Below are positions 38,984-48,442 of a DNA stretch of 64,000 nucleotides, piece after piece (within the stretch, counting starts at the first letter, position 1; every line of letters begins with the position of its first letter). The stretch lies in contig CAKZLB010000016.1 of NCBI GenBank assembly GCA_937124965.1, positions 239,370-303,369 of the forward strand, read 5' to 3'. The position numbers and the translations under genes were made by a program. Origin of the DNA: an uncultured Bacteroidota bacterium. Lineage in GTDB: Bacteria; Bacteroidota; Bacteroidia; NS11-12g; UBA9320. The notes under the pieces are model-generated. The model saw only the letters and a list, made by a program, of their open reading frames with translations. It was not told where the DNA came from and made no database searches.

Positions 38984-41900
38984 CTAATAAATCACTTGAA
39001 TAAAACCGTGGCGTAAAAAATCTTGGCCATTAATATCCTTTCCAGAGATTAGATAAGGATATAAGCCCATAGGAACTCTTTTATTTTTTACCATCCCATC
39101 CCAACGGTAGTTATTTGGTGTTGATTCCCATAAAATATGACCGTTACGATTATAGATGTAAACCTCAGGGTCAATTAATCCGCGCATATATGGCTCAAAC
39201 GTGTCATTGACTAAATCTCCATTTGGCGACATTGCATTTGGTACAAACACAAGAACTACTTCTTTGATAAACACACTTTTAGTCGTTATAGATTTACAGC
39301 CAATATCATTGGCAACCGTCAAGGTTACTTTAAAAGACCCTGTATCTAGAAATTCAAAGGTCGGATCTCTTTCGTCAGAATATCCTTGCATAAAATCCCA
39401 ATCTGATTTGGTGAAAAATTTTGATTCGTTTGTAAATGTTACAAGAGCATTAGCAAAGTCAGGATCTTGAGGGCTAAAGGAGAAATTTGCTTCTGGGTGT
39501 TCTTTGATTTCTAACTTTTTGTCAAAGGTAACAGAGTCGACACAGTCATTCATGTCGGTAATGGTTAGACTCAATGCATAAGACCCAGCTTTTTGGTATC
39601 GATGAGTTGGATTGGTCACTGCTGAAGTATTTCCATCACCAAAATTCCACAGATATGTGCTTGGCTCATTACTAATTGATAAGTCAGTAAATGCAACTGG
39701 TAGCGTTGTGCATGTTGGGTTTTTATCAATATTGAAGGACACCTCTGGTAAATCATAAACGGTTACTGTAACCTCCGCAGTTACCATGTCGCTGCAACCG
39801 TCAGACAGTTCTACAGAATAGGTTTTAGTCGAATCAGCAACAAAAGAATGTTTAAAAGCGGTTCCAAGGTCGTTATCCCAAATAATCTGTCTGGTCGATG
39901 CACGGCCACCATTTACGATTGCTTCAATCGTTGCTGTACCTCCTTTACATAAGGCAGTATCAGGAGTTACTTCGACTTTCAGTGGTGCTCGTGTTATAAT
40001 ATTCTTGCTTGAAATTCCATTTTTTGGCGTGCAACCATCAGAAACGGTAAGCTCAACGATTTCACTTGATCGCATGACTGTTTTGTATTGGCTGGTTGTT
40101 TCCAAAGAAGGTGTCCATGAGTATTTATAATCACCTGTTTTTCCTCCAGTTACTGTGCTGTTTAATAAAATTTCTTCACCATAACACGCGGTATCTTGTG
40201 CGATAATTGTCACATTAAGTGAATCGAGGACTTGAAGGTTAATGGTGGCCTGTGGTTGATATGCGGAACAATCATCCGATAATTGAACAGAATATATAGT
40301 ATCTTTTAGGGCTGATGCAACTTTGGACGACAGCGATGTTGGACCTTTTCCCCAATCATACAAATACTGTTTTCCTGTTAGGCCACCAGTTGCATATCCA
40401 TTGAGTACAATTGAAGTTCCATAACAAATAGTTGTGTCATTGCTAACCTGAAGTTGTAAAGAGTCGCCAACTGTGATCGAATAAAAAGCAGTGTCATCAG
40501 GAGTGGTACAACCGTCAGTGAATTGAATCCAGTAGTCGTGTTTCCCAGGAGTAAGATTTGGTGTTTCGAATAGAAGTGAACTGCTTTGTGTCAACAAGCC
40601 GCTTGAAACTCTAAATAGGTAGTCAGAGGTTCCTCCTGATGGGTTTAGTTGAAGGGTTGCTGTTGTTCCTTCACAGATAGTTGTGTCTTTAGATTGAGTG
40701 AACGTGATTGGCTGCCTAACCTTGATGACCACAGAATCATAGATATATTCTTTCATGCACTCATCCCCAAACGTGATGTAAATCGTTGTGTCAACGGTTG
40801 CAACAAATTCAATTGAATTTTTACCTTTAACTCCGTTCCAAAAGTATGCATAATCCGAAGTATCTCCTCCAGAACCAAGAGCGGTAAGTATAACGTTTTG
40901 ATTATGGCATACGGTCCTATCTTTTGGCTTAATCAAGATTAAACTGTCTTTAAACGTCTCAAACTTGGCTTTAAAACCAGTCCCTACAACATATGGATCA
41001 GAGAAGTGTGTAATAGTCACAGCACCATTGTACAAAGTTTGTGTTTGTCCGTTAAATGGTATTTTTTGACCAGTAAATCCACCTAAAAGGACGCCATTGG
41101 TGTTAAATCCGTCATAGACATAAATGGAGTCGTATTTGTCTTCGTAATCGAGTTCAGAAAAGGTGAGATGAGCACTATCACTCGTGCCAAAGTCAATGGT
41201 AATTGTGTCTCGTAATAATCCTTGATAATTCCCTTCACCGTTGTGATCATAAATAAAACCATTACAAGCATGAATGGTAGACCATGTTCCTTTTGGCAAC
41301 AAATAGCCATTACATATGTCTTGGTTAGAATCGATTACGATATAGTCTTTGATAAGTGCTGTGTCGTATTGATTATTGTAACAACTTTCCGCTATCAGTG
41401 ATATTGTATATGCACCTTGATTTGAATACTGATGCGATGGATTTCGCTGATGTGAGGTATCTCCGTCACCAAAATCCCAAACAAAAGATATTGCATTCGT
41501 GGATTTGTTTTTAAACTCCACCATTTCAACTTCGCTACAGTATGATGTGTCTGCCTCAAATTTTGCTAACACTAAAGAACTGTCATACGCGTCTCCAACT
41601 CCTACGGCATACCAAGCATTAGTAGTAGCTTCAACTTCTAAACTACAATCTCCAAATAAATCCGCCGCCGACTGGATGGCGTAATACCGTGCTTCTTCAT
41701 AGTCGGAAGAGGTTGTTAAATACACCGTCAAGTTGCGATAGGCTATTTGCTGTGCTTTACGTATTCCAAGACTGTCAACGGCGTATGTGTCGCCATTATC
41801 GTTTTTGCCAGTTGCTCCATTTGTAAGCAAGTAGAACCAAAAGTTTTGGACGCCACTATTGGTATGAACCCCTCCATTATCGCCAGTTCCACTATACCAA

Positions 41901-43231
41901 TATTGACCTTTATATGTACCTGGGTCTCTATGTGTTTTCGGATTTGCCATGTTTCGGATTCCGTTTCCACTAGACATAATATCTTCCCCCATCCGCCAAG
42001 AAAACTGTGTGCTGTCTGCATAATATTCAATAGCGTTTCCAAAAATGTCACTGAAAGATTCGTTTAGAGCGCCACTTTCAAACCGATAAATTAGTCCTGC
42101 GCTATTTGTTGTTACTGCATGGCTTATTTCATGTCCGCAAATGTCAACACTGGTTAACGGAGTAACAGATGTACCGTTGCCATCGCCATACGTCATGACA
42201 ACACCATTCCAAAAGGCATTTGCATAATTTTTACGGTAATGAACAAAGCTTCTAATTTTAGCACCGTTATTATCGAAGCTGTTTCTATTAAAGTACTCCT
42301 TAAAATAGTCGTAAGTCATTTCTGCACCGAAATGCGCGTCTCCAGCAATCTCGTCAAAAAGTACATTGTAATTGTTCCAGTAATTGTCAGAATCAACAAA
42401 GTCTACAGCCGAGCCATAGTTAGTGCCTTGATTCATGTCATACGTCTCAATTCCTCCACCGCGTCCAACCTCTCTTAGCCTAAAACTATTGGGAGATACG
42501 CTGTCTGTGGTTATCGTTTTTACCCCTCTATACTTTGTATTCGCACTACCTTTTACATCTGTATCGTGAATTAGGTTTTCTTCTGCCCAGAAATCTCCAG
42601 TTTGAGCATTAATGAAAATATTTTTTCTGGTTAATGGTTCTTCTGAGTTTATCTCAAAAGCAAAACATAAGGTTAGCGGGTTTTGAAAGTCTAAATTATT
42701 AGGCACATACACCAACTCGCCAGTGGGGTAATACGTTGCTGTTGAGTCTTCTTTCCAACGTTTTAACATATCTTCCTCTTCAGGAAACTCCCATTTAAAA
42801 GTTTTTGCTTCACTGGCAATTTTAGCCGTTGTAAATGCGGTTTCTTTTTCTATTAATGGAATGTTTGCTAATTCTGGGAGCCGCAGAATACCGTTGATAG
42901 AATGCAAGTTCCCATTTCTGAAATGTGCGACTATGTTACTTCCTAAAACACGATGTTCTTGGAACAGGTGGTTATAGCGTATGTGAATCATTCCAAGAGT
43001 GTCAGACAACTCTTGAGTTGAAACAAACCTATGTTCTTTGGTTAATTTGAAATCTGATAAGAGGTAGTATTGAATATTTTCTGGTGTAATTGAAAGATTT
43101 TCAAGTTGAGTTTTGTGAAATTTTATTGAATTTTTATTCTTTTCAAATCGCTGAGCGTTTGAAACTAAAGATAAACAAATGATGCAGGTTAGTAGGAAAG
43201 TTTTCGAGTAACTCTGATTGGAAAAATGCAT
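38984..43231 (-). CDS. Secreted M4 (thermolysin-like) metalloprotease with PKD, CUB and type B T9SS domain
   Basis: 1415 residues. Signal peptide about 1-26; propeptide of FTP/PepSY type to about 220; catalytic M4 domain with zinc ligands HEISH (367-371) and the glutamate of NESFSD (E391). Then a PKD domain (FVWDFGDGDTSHQRNPSHQY), a CUB-like domain (about 650-790, LDYEDKYDSIYVYDG), a run of SprB-like repeats each with TI(C)YG and GG motifs, two more PKD-like domains and a type B/CHU_C sorting domain (FVPNAMSPNGDLVNDTF; IYNRNGHILWES; RWDG). The catalytic residues are complete, so it should be an active extracellular protease exported by the T9SS. Confidence 0.93.
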   Translation of the reverse strand: MHFSNQSYSKTFLLTCIICLSLVSNAQRFEKNKNSIKFHKTQLENLSITPENIQYYLLSDFKLTKEHRFVSTQELSDTLGMIHIRYNHLFQEHRVLGSNIVAHFRNGNLHSINGILRLPELANIPLIEKETAFTTAKIASEAKTFKWEFPEEEDMLKRWKEDSTATYYPTGELVYVPNNLDFQNPLTLCFAFEINSEEPLTRKNIFINAQTGDFWAEENLIHDTDVKGSANTKYRGVKTITTDSVSPNSFRLREVGRGGGIETYDMNQGTNYGSAVDFVDSDNYWNNYNVLFDEIAGDAHFGAEMTYDYFKEYFNRNSFDNNGAKIRSFVHYRKNYANAFWNGVVMTYGDGNGTSVTPLTSVDICGHEISHAVTTNSAGLIYRFESGALNESFSDIFGNAIEYYADSTQFSWRMGEDIMSSGNGIRNMANPKTHRDPGTYKGQYWYSGTGDNGGVHTNSGVQNFWFYLLTNGATGKNDNGDTYAVDSLGIRKAQQIAYRNLTVYLTTSSDYEEARYYAIQSAADLFGDCSLEVEATTNAWYAVGVGDAYDSSLVLAKFEADTSYCSEVEMVEFKNKSTNAISFVWDFGDGDTSHQRNPSHQYSNQGAYTISLIAESCYNNQYDTALIKDYIVIDSNQDICNGYLLPKGTWSTIHACNGFIYDHNGEGNYQGLLRDTITIDFGTSDSAHLTFSELDYEDKYDSIYVYDGFNTNGVLLGGFTGQKIPFNGQTQTLYNGAVTITHFSDPYVVGTGFKAKFETFKDSLILIKPKDRTVCHNQNVILTALGSGGDTSDYAYFWNGVKGKNSIEFVATVDTTIYITFGDECMKEYIYDSVVIKVRQPITFTQSKDTTICEGTTATLQLNPSGGTSDYLFRVSSGLLTQSSSLLFETPNLTPGKHDYWIQFTDGCTTPDDTAFYSITVGDSLQLQVSNDTTICYGTSIVLNGYATGGLTGKQYLYDWGKGPTSLSSKVASALKDTIYSVQLSDDCSAYQPQATINLQVLDSLNVTIIAQDTACYGEEILLNSTVTGGKTGDYKYSWTPSLETTSQYKTVMRSSEIVELTVSDGCTPKNGISSKNIITRAPLKVEVTPDTALCKGGTATIEAIVNGGRASTRQIIWDNDLGTAFKHSFVADSTKTYSVELSDGCSDMVTAEVTVTVYDLPEVSFNIDKNPTCTTLPVAFTDLSISNEPSTYLWNFGDGNTSAVTNPTHRYQKAGSYALSLTITDMNDCVDSVTFDKKLEIKEHPEANFSFSPQDPDFANALVTFTNESKFFTKSDWDFMQGYSDERDPTFEFLDTGSFKVTLTVANDIGCKSITTKSVFIKEVVLVFVPNAMSPNGDLVNDTFEPYMRGLIDPEVYIYNRNGHILWESTPNNYRWDGMVKNKRVPMGLYPYLISGKDINGQDFLRHGFIQVIY

Positions 43232-43427
43232 GCGTTTCGAAGATATGATTTTTCAGCACACAAAATGACCAATCGCGTAATTTCTGACATTGACTTGAGT
43301 TGAACGAATGATCGGTCTGGATAATTTTTTGAGCTAATAATGAAGGGGGTTAAGTCTGATATAATTTCAAATTGTTTGATAAAGCAGATTAAGATTGATA
43401 TTTGTTGTAATAGTCAAACCAGTTAAA

Positions 43428-44075
43428 ATGAAAAACCTGACACTCTTAATTATTGGAATTCTGTTAGTTTTTTGCGGTTCAAGTTGTAACGACGACATGC
43501 TTCCATGTTATGAAGTAAATGGGGTAATTAATCGTTCGTATGCCATCAATAATGCACGAATATCGTCCCTTGATAAGATGGATTCGCTTGTGTATGAAAG
43601 AGACCAAGGCGGAAGTAAGGACACAATTACCTTCGTTCGGTTTCTAAAGAAAGCAGACTTTATGGTTTTTGACAATTGTCCTGATGATATTGTCAAAAAG
43701 GAACGTATATCTTATAGATTCAAGACTGAGGATGGTGAAGAGTTGGTTTTAGAGTTAGTCGAATCTTTTGGATTTACAGACTTAATAGTGTTTGTTAAAG
43801 ACCAAGTGCTTCACACTGGTTTTCAGCACACAGATTCAAATATTGTGACACCTGATTTTACATTTAAGGAGTGTGCTGAATTGTTAAATGTTCTTGATGG
43901 TCGAAATCAAGGAACTTACAGTGAAAAAGTGCACCAACATACTGGAGGACTGTCCTTTAATGCAAATACACCTGATTATGATTCAAAGGCATTTTTTAAC
44001 TTAGATCAAGGTTTAGTTAATATCAGCTTGTATAGAGAAACTACATCATCAATTACATACCAACTAATCTTTTAA
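43428..44075 (+). CDS. Lipoprotein of unknown function
   Basis: 215 residues from the ATG at 43428, chosen because the lipoprotein signal (MKNLTLLIIGILLVFCGSSC) starts there; a longer in-frame start at 43395 is unlikely. The mature part is acidic after the cysteine (NDDMLPCYEVNG). No domain recognised. Next to it on the same strand, 108 bp away, is another lipoprotein with the same tether style, so both may be expressed together. Confidence 0.68.
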   Translation: MKNLTLLIIGILLVFCGSSCNDDMLPCYEVNGVINRSYAINNARISSLDKMDSLVYERDQGGSKDTITFVRFLKKADFMVFDNCPDDIVKKERISYRFKTEDGEELVLELVESFGFTDLIVFVKDQVLHTGFQHTDSNIVTPDFTFKECAELLNVLDGRNQGTYSEKVHQHTGGLSFNANTPDYDSKAFFNLDQGLVNISLYRETTSSITYQLIF

Positions 44076-44183
44076 AGTCAAATACTGTTTGGCGACTTTG
44101 ATTCACCTAACCGTGTTTTGATCCAAATTTTCGTTCATGATCATAAAAAAGAGACAACTTTATTTTCATTACCTTTGGTAAAC

Positions 44184-44726
44184 ATGAAAAAACTATTAAT
44201 AGCGCTGTTCATTTTTTCGATATTCCAAATTGCATGTGAAGATGACGACAGAAAAAAAGCAACAATGTATGACGAATGTTGTCATGAATTGTTTTCGGAT
44301 ACTTCCAACTTTAAACTGTTTTTGCCTACCGCATATTCACCTGATGGCGATTTTTTAAACGATGACTACAAAGTGTTTGTGAGAGATTCGTCCCAAAACG
44401 TGAGGTCAATTACAGCGTTAAAAGCGACTAACTACAAAGGGAATGAAGTTTATTCGAAAGATACAATGTCTACCTTAGACGGGATTCAAAATGTATGGGA
44501 TTTTAAGGGTAAAAATGACGAGTTAGTTCTTGGAACGGTAAAAGTAGAATTTACTGTAACCACATTGGATAGTCAAACCTACACCGTAAAATACTCATTG
44601 TGCAGTTATACGTGCCAGTCACTCAATGATAATAATGTTACAATAGATTTTGATAAGTGTTGGTATGAAGATCAGATAAATTTTAACACATGGTTTACTC
44701 ACCCTACAAACGAACCTCGATGTTAA
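44184..44726 (+). CDS. Lipoprotein resembling a type B T9SS (CHU_C) domain
   Basis: 180 residues from the ATG at 44184. Lipoprotein signal with the cysteine in FQIACEDDD. The mature part (about 45-140) looks like the gliding-motility-associated C-terminal domain: LFLPTAYSPDGDFLNDDYKV parallels FVPNAMSPNGDLVNDTF in the protease at 38984, and VWDFKGKND parallels RWDGMVKN. Here the domain is not at the end of a large cargo but makes up most of a small lipoprotein and is followed by a cysteine-containing tail. Function unknown. Confidence 0.7.
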   Translation: MKKLLIALFIFSIFQIACEDDDRKKATMYDECCHELFSDTSNFKLFLPTAYSPDGDFLNDDYKVFVRDSSQNVRSITALKATNYKGNEVYSKDTMSTLDGIQNVWDFKGKNDELVLGTVKVEFTVTTLDSQTYTVKYSLCSYTCQSLNDNNVTIDFDKCWYEDQINFNTWFTHPTNEPRC

Positions 44727-44792
44727 AACAATCACTTTAAACTTTTTGACCTTGCTGTTGTTTGGTTAAGCAAAGACAACCTTAAGCAAGAA

Positions 44793-45860
44793 ATGAAAAC
44801 GATAGACAAGTCAAAACCAGTGTTGGTTACAGGAGCAACAGGCTATGTTGCTGGTTGGTTAATCAAAAAGTTATTGGAAGATGGATTAACTGTGCATGCA
44901 GCAGTTCGAAATCCCGATAATCAAGCAAAACTGAAGCATTTGAATGAGATCGCTTCTAATTCCACTGGAAGTATAAAGTATTTTAAATCCGACTTATTAA
45001 AAGAAGGGTCATACAAAGAGGCAATGACAGGCTGTGAATTGGTCTATCATACAGCTTCACCGTTTACGAGCAATTTTAAAGACCCACAAAAGGAATTAAT
45101 TGACCCCGCATTAAATGGTACTGCGAACGTTTTAAATTCTGTAAACGAAGTCGAATCTGTAAAAAGAGTGGTTGTGACGAGTAGTTGCGCAGCGATTTAT
45201 TCAGATGCTGTAGATTGTGCAAACGGACCAAATGGCATGCTAACAGAAGAGATGTGGAATACAACAGCCTCCTTGGACTATCAACCATATTCATATTCTA
45301 AAACGTTAGCCGAAAAAAAAGCATGGGAAATGGAGAAGGCCCAATCACGGTGGGATTTGGTTACCATTAACCCAAGTTTTGTGATGGGACCAATGCTTAA
45401 CCCAACTGAAACTACTTCTGAAAGTTTCAGTGTATTAAAGCAGGTAGGAGATGGAACGATGAAAATGGGTGTACCGTTAATGGGAGTTGGAGTAGTAGAC
45501 GTTCGAGATGTAGCAGATGCGCATTATCAAGCTGGTTTTAATCCGAAGGCCTCTGGCAGATACATTACATCTGGACATAATTCAAACTTTTTAGAGATGG
45601 CGACATCCCTTGAACCCAAGTTTGGAGATAAATTTCCTATTCCGAAAAGAGCACTGCCAAAGTGGTTGTTGATGATTGTAGGACCTTTTGTAAATAAGAC
45701 GTTTACTCGTGAGTTTATCAGAAAGAACCTGAACGTAGAGTGGAAGGCGGATAACTCCAAAGTCAAAAATGAACTTGGTATATCATTCTTGCCGTTACAA
45801 AAAACTATGGAAGATGGCTTTCAAGTGCTGGTCGACAACGGAGTGCTGAAAGCGAAATAG
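44793..45860 (+). CDS. NAD-dependent epimerase/dehydratase (extended SDR, dihydroflavonol-reductase-like)
   Basis: 355 residues. The N-terminal nucleotide motif is VTGATGYVAG (12-21), followed by AAVRN, which suggests NADP preference. The active-site YxxxK is in YSYSKTLAEK, with the upstream VTSSCAA giving the serine. The NPSFVMGP stretch is that of the dihydroflavonol 4-reductase/cinnamoyl-CoA reductase subgroup, which in bacteria reduces aldehydes or ketones of mostly unknown identity. Complete in length. It probably has its own promoter in the 66 bp upstream. Confidence 0.88.
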   Translation: MKTIDKSKPVLVTGATGYVAGWLIKKLLEDGLTVHAAVRNPDNQAKLKHLNEIASNSTGSIKYFKSDLLKEGSYKEAMTGCELVYHTASPFTSNFKDPQKELIDPALNGTANVLNSVNEVESVKRVVVTSSCAAIYSDAVDCANGPNGMLTEEMWNTTASLDYQPYSYSKTLAEKKAWEMEKAQSRWDLVTINPSFVMGPMLNPTETTSESFSVLKQVGDGTMKMGVPLMGVGVVDVRDVADAHYQAGFNPKASGRYITSGHNSNFLEMATSLEPKFGDKFPIPKRALPKWLLMIVGPFVNKTFTREFIRKNLNVEWKADNSKVKNELGISFLPLQKTMEDGFQVLVDNGVLKAK

Positions 45861-45903
45861 GAATCTCGGATTACAGGCTTATTTTTGAGAGATAAAGGTT
45901 AAA

Positions 45904-46665
45904 ATGCTTAAAAATAAGATAGTAGTTCTAATCGTTGTATGGCTTGGGTTGCATTCGTGTACCTCACCAAATCAACCTAAAAACATAACACCTCAAGGAC
46001 AGGTACACCTGAGTTTTGGTAACCCATTTCACAATACCTATTCAAACCTTGTTATAGAATTAGACAATGATGAAGCCAATTGGATTCATCATTATAAGGA
46101 GGATATAGGCGACAATTTTGCTGTATTTGAGTTTGATGATGTTGAGAATAAAAACATCGATACAACTCGTGATAACACGAGGTTCAAACGGCGGGTTGCT
46201 ATTCCGACAGTGTCCCAAGGGTCGTACAAAATTCGTGTCAATCGAGGTCATAGAAGCGATTCGGCATCTATTTATTACCTTGACGATATGTACGTTTTAA
46301 AAGCACATTCTGAAGAGATTACCTTTAAACAGGATACCATTTTGAAAGTACTCCCAAACAATGTATGGTTGTTTTTTCGGTATCAGGATGATAAAGACAC
46401 TGGTCAGATTGATGATTTTGAACGCATGATTTTCACCGTTGGATGTGTTCCAAATAAAATGCGTCCAGGAAATTATGGTCATTTTGTTGTTGGTGGCGAT
46501 TCATTGCCAATAAACCGTGAAGATCATCAAAGTAAAATACTTGTGAAGACCTATGCATATAGTGGCGAATTATCGGAATTGAGTAGAATGCAGAAGAGCT
46601 TTAACACGTGGCACGACCATACCGTCCGAGCATATATGAGTCGCTGGGACGGTGTGGTGCCATAA
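45904..46665 (+). CDS. Lipoprotein of unknown function
   Basis: 253 residues. Signal with lipobox LHSC (cysteine near residue 19). The mature part reads like a beta-sandwich (QVHLSFGNPFHNTYSNLVIE, RVAIPTVSQGSYKIRVNRG) followed by a second domain with FFRYQDDKDTG. No family recognised. It starts 43 bp after the epimerase gene on the same strand, so co-transcription is possible, and it converges with yiaA. Confidence 0.68.
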   Translation: MLKNKIVVLIVVWLGLHSCTSPNQPKNITPQGQVHLSFGNPFHNTYSNLVIELDNDEANWIHHYKEDIGDNFAVFEFDDVENKNIDTTRDNTRFKRRVAIPTVSQGSYKIRVNRGHRSDSASIYYLDDMYVLKAHSEEITFKQDTILKVLPNNVWLFFRYQDDKDTGQIDDFERMIFTVGCVPNKMRPGNYGHFVVGGDSLPINREDHQSKILVKTYAYSGELSELSRMQKSFNTWHDHTVRAYMSRWDGVVP

Positions 46666-46677
46666 GCCATGAATTTC

Positions 46678-46701
46678 TTTATTGGTTTATTTTTCAATAA
46701 A
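46678..46701. terminator. Possible AT-rich hairpin between convergent genes
   Basis: TTTATTG (46678-46684) and CAATAAA (46695-46701) can pair around a 10-base loop rich in T. It sits in the 51 bp between the stops of the lipoprotein gene and yiaA and may end transcription from either side. The stem is weak. Confidence 0.3.
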
Positions 46702-46716
46702 CATAAATCCGTATAA

Positions 46717-47175
46717 CTATTTTTCTTCTTGGTCGATCCAGACCAAATCTCTTATGTTTTTCTGAACGGCTACAGAAGCAAAAAGACTAAGGATGAATGA
46801 CATTCCATAAAAACCTTTTTCACTCAAGAGCAAGTCGGCATTCCACAATCCAATAATCAACAATACGATTGATGCAATAGTGGTAAACCAGGATATCCCA
46901 TAGTAAACAGCTGTTACAGGTATACCTTCCATTTTGTCCCGAACAGCTTTTTGAACAGATATCACCGAGAATAACCCAAAAAGCAAAATAGTAAAATAAT
47001 ACCCTTTTTCATTTAGTTCCATTTCAGCGTTCCATAATCCGATGCAATAACTGACCATTCCAACTAATAGTGCAAACCACGCTGCTCCAACAAAAGCATC
47101 TGAAGGTCGTAAAATATTTTTTTCTTTAGTCTTACTCTTTTCGTTTGATGCGGTAAATTCTTGTACTTCTATCAT
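46717..47175 (-). CDS. yiaA: YiaA/YiaB-type inner-membrane protein
   Basis: 152 residues with four membrane helices arranged as two similar hairpins, the YiaAB two-helix repeat. Matches to E. coli YiaA as I know it are clear: [16 protein letters not shown] in the first half and [25 protein letters not shown] in the second. The protein's function is unknown in E. coli too. An N-terminal extension of about 30 residues is polar. It lies next to the inverted-repeat elements that bracket the Crp/Fnr gene. Confidence 0.9.
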   Translation of the reverse strand: MIEVQEFTASNEKSKTKEKNILRPSDAFVGAAWFALLVGMVSYCIGLWNAEMELNEKGYYFTILLFGLFSVISVQKAVRDKMEGIPVTAVYYGISWFTTIASIVLLIIGLWNADLLLSEKGFYGMSFILSLFASVAVQKNIRDLVWIDQEEK

Positions 47176-47260
47176 TTTGTTATTTTTTGTTCACGGCAAA
47201 GAACAGGTCAAAAAAATGTTGAATCAATGAACCTCGGTTAACTAATGACAGCGTTGTTTT

Positions 47261-47343
47261 TAACCTGAGTTCGATTCTTCTTTATAGGTTTAGAATTTCA
47301 TAAAAGTCAATAGACAAGGCGGTTTTGTGAAGATTTAGCGGGT
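47261..47343 (+). repeat. Left part of inverted-repeat element, copy 1
   Basis: 83 bases beginning TAACCTGAGTTCGATT that match the left end of the complete element at 48202-48284 with only two mismatches, in the same orientation. The match resumes after a nested insertion (AATCAATCAAATCCAAC, 47519-47535) and ends 8 bases from the stop of the Crp gene. The right half of this copy is missing. Confidence 0.88.
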
Positions 47344-47346
47344 TGA

Positions 47347-47516
47347 ACCCAAATTATGCATTAGTAAATCTATTACGAGAGAAAATCCCTGCAAAATCAA
47401 ACGTTGCTCTGGCTTTTTCTCATTCACCATAGTGGTAACTATGCTAAAATCGACAAAAGCCTTGATTTTATGGGGCTTTTAACTCTCACTACGAAGTACT
47501 AATACACAATTCGGGT
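47347..47516. mobile_element. Nested miniature inverted-repeat element
   Basis: 170 bases with terminal inverted repeats ACCCAAATTATGCATTAGTA and ACCCGAATTGTGTATTAGTA (right end read on the other strand; 17 of 20 identical). It interrupts copy 1 of the surrounding element; copy 2 (GGGCTAAATCAATC at about 48282) shows the uninterrupted site, and TTGA/TTAA at the junctions may be a degenerate target duplication. Inside, AAAATCAA...GGCTTTT pairs with AAAAGCCTTGATTTT. It has no coding capacity, so it must have been moved by a transposase elsewhere. Confidence 0.75.
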
Positions 47517-47543
47517 TTAATCAATCAAATCCAACTCAAGTTT

Positions 47544-48164
47544 TTAGATTTTCGCTCGAATTCTACTCAACGCTTGCGGAGTAATCCCAATATACGAGGA
47601 AAGGTATTTTTGAGGAATTTGTTGAATAAGGTGTGGCTGTTCTTCGAAAAGTGCGAGGTAACGTTCTGTTGGACTCTTAAGCATAAAATCGTTTTCACGT
47701 TTCGATAAATATAGAAATAGTCTTTCCGAAAATATTCGTCCTAACGCCTGACCGCAAGAGGTTTCGGCATATAGTTTAAAGAGATCATCACGGGTTATGT
47801 ACACAAACTCGCAGGCAGTTAATGCTTCTATTGCAAACTCCGAAGGTTGATTTGTTAGAAAAGACGTATAGGCACTAACAAAAGATTCAGGAAAGGCAAA
47901 ATTTACAGTTATGTCTTTTTCATTCGTTTCATGGTGAAGTCGCACAATCCCATTATTGATGAAAAACAGTCTATTTTCAATCTCTCCTTGACGCGTAAGT
48001 ATCTCAGACTTTTTACAACTCAAATTCATGAAACGATTTTTAATGGTGAGCCAATCTTCCTCAGAAATGGTTAGTTGCTCTGCTAAATTACACTTCAGTT
48101 TCTCCACTTCGTGAATGTACTGTAAAACTGATAAAAATGCTGATTTGAATGTGTTCAAATACAT
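47544..48164 (-). CDS. Crp/Fnr-family transcriptional regulator
   Basis: 206 residues. The cyclic-nucleotide-binding-type jelly roll (about 40-150; RQGEIENRLFFINNGIVRL) is followed by the dimer helix and a short winged-helix domain whose recognition part is PQKYLSSYIGITPQALSRIR. The classic cAMP-binding RxS phosphate motif is not evident, so the ligand may differ. Length is normal for the Bacteroidota group. The gene lies exactly between copy 1 (similarity ends 9 bases downstream) and copy 2 (starts 38 bases upstream) of an inverted-repeat element. Confidence 0.85.
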   Translation of the reverse strand: MYLNTFKSAFLSVLQYIHEVEKLKCNLAEQLTISEEDWLTIKNRFMNLSCKKSEILTRQGEIENRLFFINNGIVRLHHETNEKDITVNFAFPESFVSAYTSFLTNQPSEFAIEALTACEFVYITRDDLFKLYAETSCGQALGRIFSERLFLYLSKRENDFMLKSPTERYLALFEEQPHLIQQIPQKYLSSYIGITPQALSRIRAKI

Positions 48165-48201
48165 GTTTGTGTACCATTTACTTTCTGGTGTTACTTTGTA
48201 T

Positions 48202-48414
48202 TAACCTGAGTTCGATTCTACTTTATAGGTTTAGAATTTCATAAAAGTCAATAGACAAGACGGTTTTGTGAAGATTTAGCGGGCTAAATCAATCAAATCC
48301 AACGAAGGATATTGGGTTTTATGGAACAACATATACTTATTTCACTAGGAAAAATAGTCGACAATCACTATTTCCTAACGTTCTAAACCATAAATAATAA
48401 TCGAACTCAGGTTA
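48202..48414. mobile_element. Miniature inverted-repeat element, copy 2 (complete)
   Basis: 213 bases bounded by a perfect 16-base inverted repeat, TAACCTGAGTTCGATT (48202-48217) and its complement (48399-48414); the similarity extends inward to TTTAT(a/g)GGTTTAGAA. No transposase is encoded. The ends look like those of a Bacteroidota insertion sequence, but I cannot name the family. ATT on both sides might be a 3-base target duplication if the element is taken as 48203-48413. It fills most of the 278-bp gap between the Crp gene and the divergent gene at 48443. Confidence 0.85.
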
Positions 48415-48442
48415 TTAATCTTCTTAATCGAATAACGAACCT

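Noticed and set aside
41743..42051. Open frames on both strands inside the M4 protease gene
   Set aside because: These are shadows of the long coding frame, which has a signal peptide, catalytic motifs and a sorting domain.
48200..48416. A 3-bp ATT target duplication around the inverted-repeat element
   Set aside because: Three A/T bases in AT-rich DNA are expected by chance; noted in the annotation but not used as evidence.
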